A stretch of DNA of 64,000 nt from Lethocerus indicus. Taxonomy: Eukaryota > Arthropoda > Insecta > Hemiptera > Belostomatidae. The stretch spans positions 8,246,001 to 8,310,000 of the forward strand of contig JACDQD010000103.1 in assembly GCA_019843655.1 (NCBI GenBank), written 5' to 3'. The notes below the pieces were generated by a model. It saw nothing but the letters and a program-made list of their open reading frames with translations, made no database searches and was not told where the DNA came from. Within the stretch, counting starts at the first letter, position 1, and each line of letters starts with the position of its first letter. Shown piece after piece: positions 1 to 13,100 of the stretch. A program made the position numbers and the translations under genes.

Positions 1-889
1 TTTATTATACTATTTGGTTCACCCCTTTGAATATTTGAAGACGATTGCTACTGTACAGTGAAATAATTACGAAATAGAGGGAGGCTCTAAATTCTGAGAC
101 TTAGGCGACAGCTGAGGTAACTCTAATTTGAAAACTTTCACAAACTGAGCCAGGTATTAAATTTCATTTTACTCGGACCCAAATGAAATTCCTATGATTT
201 GGTCTCGGCGAGGTTGTTTGCCTTCCAGTCGCAGCCAATTCCAGATGCCTATTCCCCTAATGGATATGAAATTAAAAATCGTTTTGAATCTCAGTCGAAG
301 ATAATTGATTTCAGTTTCTCATCAATTGTCAACTAAGGGACTTGTAAGAATCTGTATATTAGGCTCATTCTTAGTTTTGATAAAAAGAAGTTTAAGTTTT
401 AAATCGTCAATATGCATTGAACCGTGTATTGAAACGAAGATGAATCCTCTCCTTTAGATTTCTATAATCGCAGAGCATATAGAAATTGATCGACACTGTA
501 ATGCAAAATTATACTAGTTTAGAATACCTGTTTTTTTGGTCTGCGAGGGGATGGAATACCGGCTAGAGGAGACAGAAACGCACGAAATCTACGCAAAATT
601 ATACTATTATTATATTCAATTTGCATACTCCCCGACTCAAAGAGTTAATCTCCAATCCGGAGATATATTTATCGGCCGACCCCTGTCACAGGGCAAGATG
701 AAATCCAGTACATATATTTTTGTTATACTTTCAAATATAGCAAAATATATTGTAATATTTTTAATATTCGTACTCATTACTAACCATTGCTGTTCAGGGA
801 AAATAGTCCCTTCTGGTTTCCGAATTGTACTCTTCCTCGAAATGCATCGTCACTACTTTGCTAACTAGTCGGTATATTGATGTTTGAAG
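1..889 (+). other. sif intron, with a repeat relic
   Basis: Left-edge intron between unseen upstream exons and the exon at 890. The only recognisable item is a degenerate member of the hairpin repeat family at about 530-600. No coding signal was supported. Confidence 0.6.
530..600. repeat. Degenerate copy of the dispersed hairpin repeat
   Basis: Has GGTCTGCGAGGGGATGGAAT then CGGCTAGAGGAGACAGAAAC and GCACGAAATCTACG. Parts of both arms are fused with the middle lost. Confidence 0.65.
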
Positions 890-1157
890 GTTTCTGAGCG
901 TCAAGAAATGGCTGTTGAGGAAGAAGCATCAGATCGAGTTGGCTCGCAAACGGGGCTGGAAGGGCTACTGGGTCTGCCTGAAGGGTACGACGCTGCTCTT
1001 CTACCCCTGCGACTCGAGGGAGGGCCGCTCAGTCGAGGCGGCTCCGAAACACCTCATCATTGTAGACGGAGCCATCATGCAGCCCATTCCTGAGCATCCC
1101 AAGCGCGACTACATCTTCTGCCTCAGCACGGCGTTCGGAGACGCATATCTCTTCCAG
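890..1157 (+). CDS. sif: sif exon: first half of N-terminal PH domain
   Basis: The exon starts with the last base of a split codon, then reads [20 protein letters not shown], the first strand of a PH domain. [18 protein letters not shown] follows, and later [20 protein letters not shown], which matches TIAM PH-CC-Ex proteins closely. It ends in CAG before donor GTAGCA. The acceptor (gtttgaag) has a weak pyrimidine tract, so the left edge could shift slightly. This is the most upstream coding exon found. Confidence 0.88.
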
Positions 1158-4100
1158 GTAGCACAAACACTAAACAGAATTTAGGCACTGTATATATCCT
1201 CTTGAAATATTTCAACTTTCACAGTTATACGTACAATCGCGGGAAGTTATTTTAAATATTCCGATAAAGAAGCCGCCCGGTATCGGACTTCTTCCGCCGG
1301 GCTACGGACCGAGGAGACCTCCTGGGATAATAATGGATGAGTAACAAATGAGAATTAGGATTGGGGCGAGAATGAAACTTTAGGAACCGGGATTTTTTAT
1401 AATTTCAACTGTCGGTACGTTACCAAGGGTGTGATTTGAAAAATATCGGGGAAGATCAAGGACTTTCGTTTGAAATCTCCGTGTTTCGCGGAAACCCATA
1501 CTCACTCGAAAGTTCTTCTCTAATTTCAAGAAACTACCTTGCCTTAGTGTACAGCACTGAGAATTCCATTGCGCGATTTCACTGCACTCAGAAATTCACG
1601 ATGGATCTGGGAAGATAGGACAACTTCTCACGTAATCTTGAGAACTATTCTTCTCAACTTATGAAAGCTTCTTCCGTAAAGAGATTAGCAGCAGTGTACA
1701 ATACCGGATATAGTTTCCTGGAGGGCGGCGCTTCGTGGCAAAGAAACATTTCTTTTCCCGAACTTAATAACGCCGAATTAGCGGCCGCTTCTGGGATTCT
1801 TTTCGTCGTTTCTTTGTTTGTTTTTCTTCCCCTCTGGGCGGCGACAGAATGGGCTGAGGCGCCCAGTTTTTCCTGTCGCAGAGAAAAAGGAAGAAATAAT
1901 GGTCATTATCCCGACACTCCATTCTAAGATTTATAAACATAAAAGAAGCGGAATTTTACTTATAATGAACCGCCCCCTCTCTTTCTCTCACTATAGTTTT
2001 GTATCTGACCAAGGCGGTGCAGTTGACTGTCTTGTATTTAACACAATAGAATAAGGTTCCGAGTCACCGTTATCGGTTTCTCTTGGAATCGCGAACTATT
2101 CATATTACTACAGCTTGTCTTCACACATATACCAGTGTACTACCTTTTCGATTATTCTCGGCGATACTGAACATATTTCTTCTACACTCGGGTGGTATTT
2201 GGGAAATTTCTTTTTAAGATTTTACCTAAAAAATAAATAAATTTCATATGCAGATTCCTATTAAAACAGTTAAATAAAACGAATGGTAACTAAAGAGTTC
2301 TTGAATTAGAAATTTTAATGTTTAGTCGTTCCTGTGTAGTATCAAACTAACAAGTAATAAAATTTAGAGAGTATCATTGAATATCATTATTCTACTCTTG
2401 TTCCTGTGGTTAGTAGGATCGCAATGGAGATTTATTGCAATTATGCTGCTTCTTAGCGGCCCACACAAGTTTCCGGCCATTTCCCTTTTAAATCCCCCTC
2501 AGCGGAGTGGGCGTTTTAAACTCACTTAACCCCGATTCGTAATTCATTTCTGAGTCGGTCAAAAATTATGAATTGAAATTCTCGCAACAATACAAATTTC
2601 AGACGAGATGTGACGAATGTCTGTCATCTTTTTGATTTAACTCCAATTTGTTAGGTAATCTTAAGTCTACTAGATCTCAGGAACGGCTAATCAGGGGTCT
2701 TCCACGTGAATTATAAAGTAGTTTTCCCCGCCAGAGAATATTTTTTATTAATGTTTTCGTCCCTCAAGCCTACCGTCTACGTCCGGTAGTAGGATGACCG
2801 TATCAAAATTAATAAACTCAGAAACTATTTATGATTTTTCTGCTTAGCCGCAGGGACTACAGGTCAGGTCTAGAAATATGCCGTAGGATGGGATTTTTCT
2901 CAGTATTTTTCGGCTGATGAATGGTCCCCCCTCGTGTAGCTCCCACTAATAAATAAAGAGCACCATGAAAGCTAAGAAATTGGGATAGCAGCGTTGGGAT
3001 ATACGGATTGGTTTTTAAATTTAAGGACATACACAAAAGCATTCATAATTCAGTTCTCCCTCCCGTTTCTGCCGTTTTGTCTGGGAATAAATTTATGTAA
3101 TAATTACGAATTCTTTACACTCCTATTTCAGTAACAATGAAAAGCCAAACAGTGAAACCCACTTCGGAAAAATGATCCTTTCCGATTCAGGATCCTGAAA
3201 CAAGGGCCGCTGAGCCCCTTTATCCGACTTCCTCATAATCTTCTAAAAACGAATGCAATTTGTGTTAAATATTCATGCTGATACATTCAAGTTCATGTTG
3301 ATACATCAGTAAGTTGTAGGTCAAGTCTAGGCAGTTAAATTTAGTAGTTCGTTTAATCTTAGGGGAAAAACACAAGATTTTAATTTAATAAAATAGTAAA
3401 GTAAATAGCGAGTCTGTATTTTTTGAGAGTTAATTATTTTCCTCCTATTTGAGTACTTTTCAGGTCTAAATGAAGACTTATTTATAAATGTAAGAGTGAG
3501 CTAGAAAAAGTTTGGAATAGCCTTGCCTAGTTGATCCTTTGTCCATTTGAAGGATTACGTGTGTTATTAGGCGGGGGTAGAAAAAACGGTCGGGTGTAGG
3601 AAACCCAGTTAATCCCCGTGCTTTGCCCGCTGGCATTATTCATGGGGCCTCCGCGGGGCCTGATATCCCGGAGGGGGGGTATAAGTCCTTCCGCCCGCGA
3701 AATGAGCCCAAGTCTTCGTCCGGTATTGTTCCGGAAATCCCGAAGACCCTCGAGGATTTCTTCAGCTCTGGCGGAAGAACGCAATATTTGTCCCGTCCTT
3801 TGGGCAGGCGCAGGCTTACGCCGGCGCCACTTATCTTGACGAATAGCCCCCGGTGTCAGCTGCACGCTCAGCCCGTATTGGAACCCATGTCCTAAATCCG
3901 CGCGTTAAATCCCTGTTTTTTTGCGCACGGCGGCTTACCTGCGCACTTTGTCTTGGCAATTAGTTCCCAACTCGACGGAACGGGCGAAAATATTCTTGAA
4001 CGGGGTCACGTAAAATGCGCGAATGAAAATTCAGATTTGAAATTTCGATTCTGCCACCGGAGATTAAACACTATCGTTTACAGTACAATACTTTTTCATT

Positions 4101-7100
4101 ATATATGGCGATCTCGTGTTAGCATAGAGAGCAGCCTCATAACTTTGAACAAACTGTCTAACTGAAATCTAATGAGCACACTTGAGCCGATGACCTGCAC
4201 TCTTTTAAACTAATACTCTTTTTAAGTATATAATTAATATTTATGACGATTAGTATAACGTAACATATTTCCATATGGATGAATATTGGTGCCTATTCAA
4301 TATTAATGATAATTCAAAAAAACCGACACTGATAATAGATGGTCATGAAAATCGTGGCGCACCGAAACGAGTGAAATTTGAATTACAAATGTTCTTCAAA
4401 GAAACGGCATTTACACGCCTGTTATTTCGAGCTCCGGCGACCGTCGATCGTTATAAAGTCTAAGAAATTGAATTGAGGCGTCCGTCCTCCCTTCCCGTCC
4501 GATATTCCCGGCACAGCGCTGTGCCGAACTCTATTCAAATGTCCCCTTTTTTTTGTTCGTAACGATAGCCTCTATTTCTCTTGTTTGTGCGTTAAAACGC
4601 AGGCCCCGTGTCAAGTGGAGCTCGAGAACTGGGTCAACAGTATACACTCGGCTTGCGCTGCCGCTTTCGCCCGCCACAGGGGAAAGACAGGAACACTCCA
4701 TTTGTTGCAAGAGGAAATATTCAGACTGGAGAAGGCTATCGAATCTGTAAGTATCGATATAGTCAAACATTCAGTATTATTCGTAGTCTAACAAGAAGGG
4801 GCGTCTTACTTCGCAAGCCTAAAGTCATAAAACGTTGGTTGGATTTGGCGACAGACGAATTTATTTATGTTCGCAGGATGTGTTAAATTTATGTAGTTCA
4901 TAACGCCAGTACATTATAAGAAAGGGTATACTATTATACATAGTTCGAAATTGCAAATCCAGTCATCAAATCTATTATTACAAATAAACAGATAACATAA
5001 TTCAAAATACTGGAATAGTATATGACAATAATAGTAAAATTATCTAGTAACGAAATATAAGATTTTTGAACATTCCGGCGGAATTCGTCAATATATTCTC
5101 TATTATCTGGTTTTGTTTACTAATAATTTTAAATCATTTAAAACAATTCCGTATTGTATATTAGCAACACACTATTGAGCGTGAAAATTGTGATTCATAT
5201 TGTGTATTTATATTAGTGGTATTCTGTCAGTAATTTATTTTATTCCAAGTTAGTATCGCTTAGAATTATATTATATAATAAACTTGCGATGGATTTACTC
5301 TTAATACAGAAACAATCTATCCTCAGAGGACAATCTGTGCGCCCTACAGAAGCGAAAAGCATTCAAATTTAATACCGTCTAGAGTAATATATTTAACGAT
5401 TCCTACTGTAGACAGGGAGGCAGACTGGCAACCGGTTCGATTAATATAGATTCAAATGGGGCTACTGTTGCAGGACCAGAAGCTTAAACACATGGCCGAC
5501 TTGCAGCAGAGCGTGGTCTCTGACCCTGAGACGAAGCAGCAGATCTCCAACCAGATAATTCAATGGGAGGAAAACCTGGAGCGGCTTCACTGCGAACAGT
5601 TCCGCTTGCGCTGTTACATGGCCAGTCTGCAGAATGGAGAACTTCCCAACCCGAAGGTATCCACAACAACAACAACAATATTCTAACTTACAATGTATTC
5701 AACCGCCCTATGCATTCGGGCCGAAACGGAACTGCAGCGAATTTCGAAATTACGAACTCTCCGATCTGAGAAATTGTTCTTCTTCGATAATAATAAACTG
5801 CTGACTCAATGCAGAATCTCGCAATTTTTCTATCGTATAACATTTAAAAAGTTACTAGGGAGGGTTGAGAAAAGTCCACCCGACTTGCGACTTGAACTTT
5901 TATACCTCTGCCAAGCGAAATTGAAGTTCTGAAAACTCATATAAAGGTAAATCATAAAATTATGAAATATTCATGTAGGGCGGGAGAAGTCCCGACCCAC
6001 TCTCCTGGAACTTGATGAAGCTAAGTCCTGAGACCCCACTCCCACCTGGCAATGTTGCAGAATTCGTAAACGACCGGACGCCGAAGATAATATTCCGATA
6101 ATCTATACAATAATTTAAACTATTTGAATTTTTAGTTGTTTTAATAAAACCAAAGTTTACAACATATTCATTAACTTATTTTGATAGTTTATAATTTCAG
6201 AACCTCAGACCTGGAGCCTTTCATCTAACAATCCTTGGACGGAAATCAAATTGATCACTACAGAGCGACCTGGATTGCTATTGTATTCACACTTTTATTA
6301 GGCGTCCTATGCACACGTATCGGAACGAAATAAGCTTAGGAGGGCACTAAACATTTAGTTTCAACTCAACGTATTTAGTCAACCAGGAGAATTATGATCC
6401 TGTCTCATTCCATTGAAAGATCCATAGTCGTTTTCGCCATATCAAAGAAACATTAAATTTGAATCAAATCGTTTTCTGGAGCGATGGCTTAAGCGAAGCA
6501 CTTTCCGCCGACGACGGGCTCGTGATACATGTTCTCGCTAAACAAACATACGTTGTCTCTGTAAACAAACGTATGTAGGAACAAATATCATAAATAGGTA
6601 AGTAGTAACAGGGAATGCAAGTTTCCCAATCCACGTCGTCTCGAAAATAATCTCAACCCAATTATCAAGACCACTGGGTCTTAATATAGACCCGCCGTGT
6701 CTGTGAATTTTCTTGGTACTGAATTAACGTACAGGAGGTTGTACTAAAATTATTGATCACAGGGACTGATGAATGGTAATAAGGGTCCCAAGTCCGGAGG
6801 GTAGACAGTCTCAGAAATTTCAGAAGTCACCGCCGCAGGTAGGAGCGCAGTGTTTGCAAGATGGACGTTAGCAAAACTCGTATGACAGCGTTTGTTATAT
6901 CAGTTGGAATATGATTACATATAGGAATTATAAATAGAAGCTATGTAACGTCTGAAAGCAATATAGAACTTATATGAAGTGGACAATTTTAGGCGTCCAA
7001 AACAAAGTTGTCGGTTTCTTAAATGTATACAGCGCTTTCTTGTATGTATACATAATAATTTTACAAGTTCAGGCCGGTCGGCATTTCTACGATTATACGT

Positions 7101-10100
7101 ATTTATTTCTTTGTACCACCAGCGGTGTCCAAGTACCCCAACCGCGGCCCCAATTGTATCGAATTAATAATAAAAATTCATTAAAAAAAGTAGTTATAAA
7201 TTGCCTGTAGTAGTTTGGCGCTAACTGGGGAGTGTGTGTGTTGTGTGCAGAGCCTGCTGACTCACGTGTCGCGGGCAACCAAGTTGACGCTGAACCGGCT
7301 CGGCGTGTTCACCGTCTCCTCATTCCACGCGTTCATCTGCGCCCGGTCGCCCTCGCTGCTGAACAACCTGCTGGCGGGCCGCGGCGCCACCAAGCGCAGG
7401 GCCCCGATGCTGTCCAGGTCGAACTCGGCCTCCAGCCGCAGGTCACTTCAGATGTCGACGTCGCGCGACGAACCCGACAGAACCGTCAAAGTCTCTGTAC
7501 CGGACAACCAGGTCGGATTTTATAGACCATACTATGAACATTCCACTAGTCTAGACGAAATGTACGTGAGTTACGACTTCGACGTTTTACACTTTTAAGG
7601 GGGGCCCCCCCCGCACACGGTAGGGAGAGAAAGTAAAGCGCGAGAGAAGTAAATCGGGTGACCGCGCAGTGAAATACGTAGATTCGTTGGGATGAAATTA
7701 CCTAAAAAGAAAAAAAAAGAAAAAAAATATTAACTGTTATCGAGAGTAGAACACAAAAAAATGTCAAAACCATGTAGCTTTAGTTGAACGTTTTGGTGAA
7801 TTAGATGAGTTAACCACCGATTCTCTGTAAACTATAGTCTGTGAAGTAACACTCCTATAATCTGTTGTAACAATTCCTGATCTACTTTCTATATTTAAAC
7901 GAGACCAAAGTGATGTTTCTGGTCTACATATTGTCGGTTTGGAGCCGCTGTTCAATTGTTCGCCTACCGGATGCGATTAGCTCAAACAAAAAAAAAACCC
8001 GAAGCCGAAAAACGCTTTTAATCCGAACTCGAAAAGTGTAGAACAGAAACATGTTTAGTTAAGTCTGATAAAATGTTTAAACCTTAGTGGCGATTTTTTG
8101 ACTCGATGAATATAATATATAATTAGTAATATGAACGTAGTCAGTATTAAAGGACAAAAAAATATATACGTATATATGTTACCTTCACCGACAAAAGCTA
8201 TGTAAAATGGAATCACACCTATATTTATCTAAGATTTGGTCCCTTGTCTCGAATTGATGATAATTTCTTAGTGAACAAAAAAAAATGTTTAAAGTAGTTT
8301 CATATCTTTGAATAGAAATCATTTATCGATGATAATACTACAATGGAAAACCAGGCTTGAAAATGGATGTCCTGTTTAATGTCTAAATAAAATATGAATA
8401 CGTTTTGGAAGTTTTAATTCTGCCCTAATGAGCCCTTGCACTTCTATATCTTTTTTTCACTCTTTCCTTCAAAAGGACAATGTAAAGTTCCAATCAACAT
8501 GAGGACCTTTTCTATAAATGTAATCCTGTTTTAAATTAAACTTAAAACGTAAAATAAATCCGGCGGTAGCATCCAAAATATGAACATAGAGAATAAATTA
8601 GAAAATTAAATTACATCTAATAAAAATTCAGTTTAGTTAATACTCCTAATCCTTATCTAAAAACATTCGATTGTTAACTATTTACCAACCGAAAATATCC
8701 TGGCATCGCTCCCATTATTTAAAAGATCGGACTAAAGTTTAAAAGTATGTTGAGGATTAAATTGTGGTGAAGAGAATAATATTGGCCACACATCAGATTT
8801 AACTGAACAGAAAAAAAAATACGATATGATATCAAGAACTGAGGATGGTCGCTTCTGTGTGCAGTTTGTTCATGTCTTTCTGCGGGAGCAGATGACCGTG
8901 GAAGAATTTCTGGCAAGCGCTTGCAGTCGTAAAAACTTGAACCCGATGGAACATTTTGTCCGTGTGAAGAAGCGCAGAGACATGGAGGATCACAACTATT
9001 TTGTACCCTACAGGACAGACATCATTGATACATACGTAAGTAATTCTGAGAAAAACAGAAACATTCTAATTAAAGAAAATCGCAGCGAATACCCCGACTT
9101 TCTCTATGTTCAAATACATTACAGCTTCTCTGTACATATTTAAAAGAAAATCAAATATTCCTAGTCTAATAATTATTTATATTAGACAGTTTTAACACAA
9201 TATCCACAACCTCCTTGACCTAATAAAAGCAAGAAGCTATCAATAAAAGTGTAATTTCGTGTAAACGAATACTAACTGCAAGTGAAATGCTTGGAAACCA
9301 TGAAATAAAAATAATTGTAACACTCTGCACAATAACGGAACAGTGTGATTACTCTGTACTGAAATGAGTGCCAGACTTAGTGATTTGTCCTAACATGTAC
9401 AATTTCACATGCTGTGAATAATGCGAACTTATATGTATGTAAAAGTTTCAGTGGAGGTAAGTATATGTATGTTAAAAATATAAGTTTTCATTTTAGTAAC
9501 CCAAAATGGTCACTATTAATTTACTCAATAGTGACAATTGACCGATGTGTATGAGTGATCTGTGTATGACAAAGTAGACAAAGACCACAGGAAAGGAGAA
9601 TTTCTTGTGAGCTTTTACTTGGAATAAGTAAAATTTGTGTATTATATATGTGATGATTAGTAACCAACTCAATTATAATGCCTGCTTCAATTTAGTTTAC
9701 TGCGTGCATTTTATCAACCCTATATATATTTTAGTAAATAATTATTTTTCAAATATGATACAAAAATCATATTTTATTTTGACTGAAACAGTAAAGAATG
9801 TGAAATGATGGCTCGTGAGACCTTTAGAATTTTGCAATAGACAGGAAAACAAATAAAGACCTATGAATGTTTTATTTAATTAGGGATAGACTAAATGACT
9901 GGCAACAACATTGCTAAAAGGAAATGTAACAGTGAGTTAAAAAGGCTATGTCAATCGGGATTAAATGATTTCTTATAAGCAAAAAAATTGTTTTGAGGAA
10001 GCTAAGTCTTTCAAACGTCATCGTTTTTGATGAATATCAAATCAAATATGTTTTTGGTCTGGTATTAGTAATAATGGATACTTTAAGATCCAGGTTTAAC

Positions 10101-13100
10101 TCTTAAAGCAATGAGATGTAAGTAAATTGAAATATAATTCTGTGTTAATGGAGGTATGCTGGACTATTAACTTCATGAATGGCAAATAGAGGGTGTGTAT
10201 GTGTTAGTCATGTTATGTTTTGTATGTCAGTTAAGTAATGTGCATGTAAAAATTGCAGCAACAATATGATATAGGCAGATAACTTGAACAGTTTATATTA
10301 ATTGAATCCACAATTTGCATTAATACAAAATATCATTAAAACTAACGGTTTATCAGATGCCAAATTGACAGGAAAATTATTCCGAATGACAACTCAGTAA
10401 AACAGTGGTATTTTACTGGGTTTACACTGAGTACTGAGTTTTCTTTTCTGAATATGCCTTAATAGAACCAATTAATTAGAATGGTAAATTTAGAATTTAA
10501 ATTATTTTAACAAGGAACTATATACCTTTTTTCCAGTTGCATACACACGAAGTTGTGGAAGTTTGTGCCAAGATCCTGTACCAAGTTGAACTCCAGCGTA
10601 CCACACTTGAACACATGTGGGGCTTCTCAGTTGAAGCCGAACTCATTGAAAACGCAGACAGGCAGGATGAACTTTGCTGCTATGTCAGCCGTGTTGAAGA
10701 TAAAAGTGTCGCCATGCAGAATGGTAATTCAGCTATTCATTAGATCGATTCCGTCAGAAAAACTGAGCTGTATTAAGCGCAAAATCGAAATCAAAAAGTA
10801 AATTATGCAGAATCCATATAAAAGTAATATTATATTAATGTGAAAGTAGTTTTTCATCAATCCAAATCCTAATGAAAATCAAGATAAGTTGACAGATAAT
10901 ATTTTGAATGTAGGTTATCTAATTTCGAATAGTGCGATATAGATAAGAGGTGTAGGTGGCATGCAAATTAATATTTTTGAGCTTGGCGATAAACATTATC
11001 GCCAGTTAAATGTAACATATGCAACTCTAAGAGGCCTGAACGCATCTTAAATTCCATAAGATATTAGTTATTTCCAGTCAAAGTTAAAACTCCCGTAATT
11101 AAAGGATCAATAGAATTGAGACTTGGTTGCTAAGCCCGACTCCATCTATAACACCTGAGTTTTTCCTGACTGCGGTTTTATCGATTTGAGAAAACACAAC
11201 CGGTATGTCAATTTAGGTATATAAAAGACCTGAGCCCTTATAATTGTCGAGAATAAGCAGCATTGAGTCAGAACACAATTTCCAATGCTCCGCGTAGTAA
11301 AATACGGACGAGAAAGTAATATATTGAATATAGCGTTCACTCCAACTGAACGATTGGAAGGATTGTCAAGTACCTGCCCTACTGGACATGCGTCGAAACT
11401 CGAGTGTCGCCTTTATTTTTAGCCTCGGAGTTATTTTTAGAACTCGATTCAATACGAAGTTTATACCCGCTCCAGTATTGAAATGAAATGATTTCTGGTT
11501 TAATACTTATAACCATTGGATAATTTAATGTGATTTAAAGGTTGCTTAATTAGAATTTATGTAGTTAATATAACCGCAATTTATAGAAGGTTGTGCAGCT
11601 CAATTTTTTGTCCATTAATTATAGTTTATTTAAACTATTTTAAAATTTAAACTGTAATTATTACCCGGCACTTTCCATTAATCAATCATGAACATATTTC
11701 TCCACAGTTCGTATTTTTTTTAAACCGCTCTAAATATTTCCATTAGGTATAATCAAGGGAGACGAAATAATGGTTATCAACGGGGCGATCGTGAGCGATT
11801 TAGACATGATGTACCTGGAGTCGGTGCTGCAGGAGGAATTGTCCCTTTGCATGATGATGAGGTCGTCTCGGACGGAGCCGCCCGACCTCGGAGTGCTGAG
11901 ATCGACCGATATGGAAATCGAGAGCCTGGTCTGCCCGCCGCCCCCCTCCTCCGAACAGCCTCCGGTCATCAGCGACGAAATGATATCCGGCCTAATTGTA
12001 CCCGCCCCGGGTTGGAGTGAGTACCAAATCAGAAAAACACTCATCGCCCGCTTTTCACCGCCAACAACAAAAGAAAAATCCAAAATGTTATCACCTGAGG
12101 AATGAGGATTGTATTATCAATGATCCTCCTTCACATCATACATACTAGCCCTCCTTCTTCCAGTTCTAATTAATGTTTAACTATCTTATTTAATACCGTA
12201 GATTCGCGTGTTTCTGTCTCCTCTCACCGGCTTGGTTTTTCGCTAGACCTCGCCATCTCCAGTAGCGGTGTCACTTTCGATGTTTTCTGGGCATCCCCAC
12301 TGCACTGTCACTGTCACTTGTACTGTTGTGGTTGTCTGTTTGTCGTCTGTATATATATGTGTCTTGTTATTGCGTTTTTCGGGACGTTGTCTGTCTTCCT
12401 TGGGTTGGGAGGGATTTTTTTAATAAGCTTAAGTCTTTGTCGAGACAACTTTGACAACTGGTCAAAACTATTAGGTTCTGACTTCCTAATATATGACAGG
12501 AAACCTATCTGGTATTGTTTAGTATAAAAGTTTTCCTGTTGATCCAAAATTTATTGAAAACAGTTTATTTTTAGTAATGTAGTTAATCGGTGCAAGTGGA
12601 CCCAACGAACTTTAGTTAAGTACATTTCCGCACCACCCTCAGGGGGCCGCTAGTTGTTCGGTGCGAGTGGACCGAACGAACTTTAGTTAAGTACATTTCC
12701 GCACCACCCTCAGGGGGGCGCTAGTTTATCGGTGCGAGTGGACCGAACGAACTTTAGTTAAGTACATTTCCGCACCACCCTCAGGGGGCGCTAGTTTATC
12801 GGTGCGAGTGCACCGAACGAACTTTAGTTAAGTACATTTCCGCACCACCCTCAGGGGGCGCTAGTTTATCGGTGCGAGTGGACCGAACGAACTTTAGTTA
12901 AGTACATTTCCGCACCACCCTCAGGGGGGCGCTAGTTTATCGGTGCGAGTGGACCGAACGAACTTTAGTTAAGTACATTTCCGCACCACCCTCAGGGGGG
13001 CGCTAGTTTATCGGTGCGAGTGGACCGAACGAACTTTAGTTAAGTACATTTCCGCACCACCCTCAGGGGGCGCTAGTTTATCGGTGCGAGTGGACCGAAC

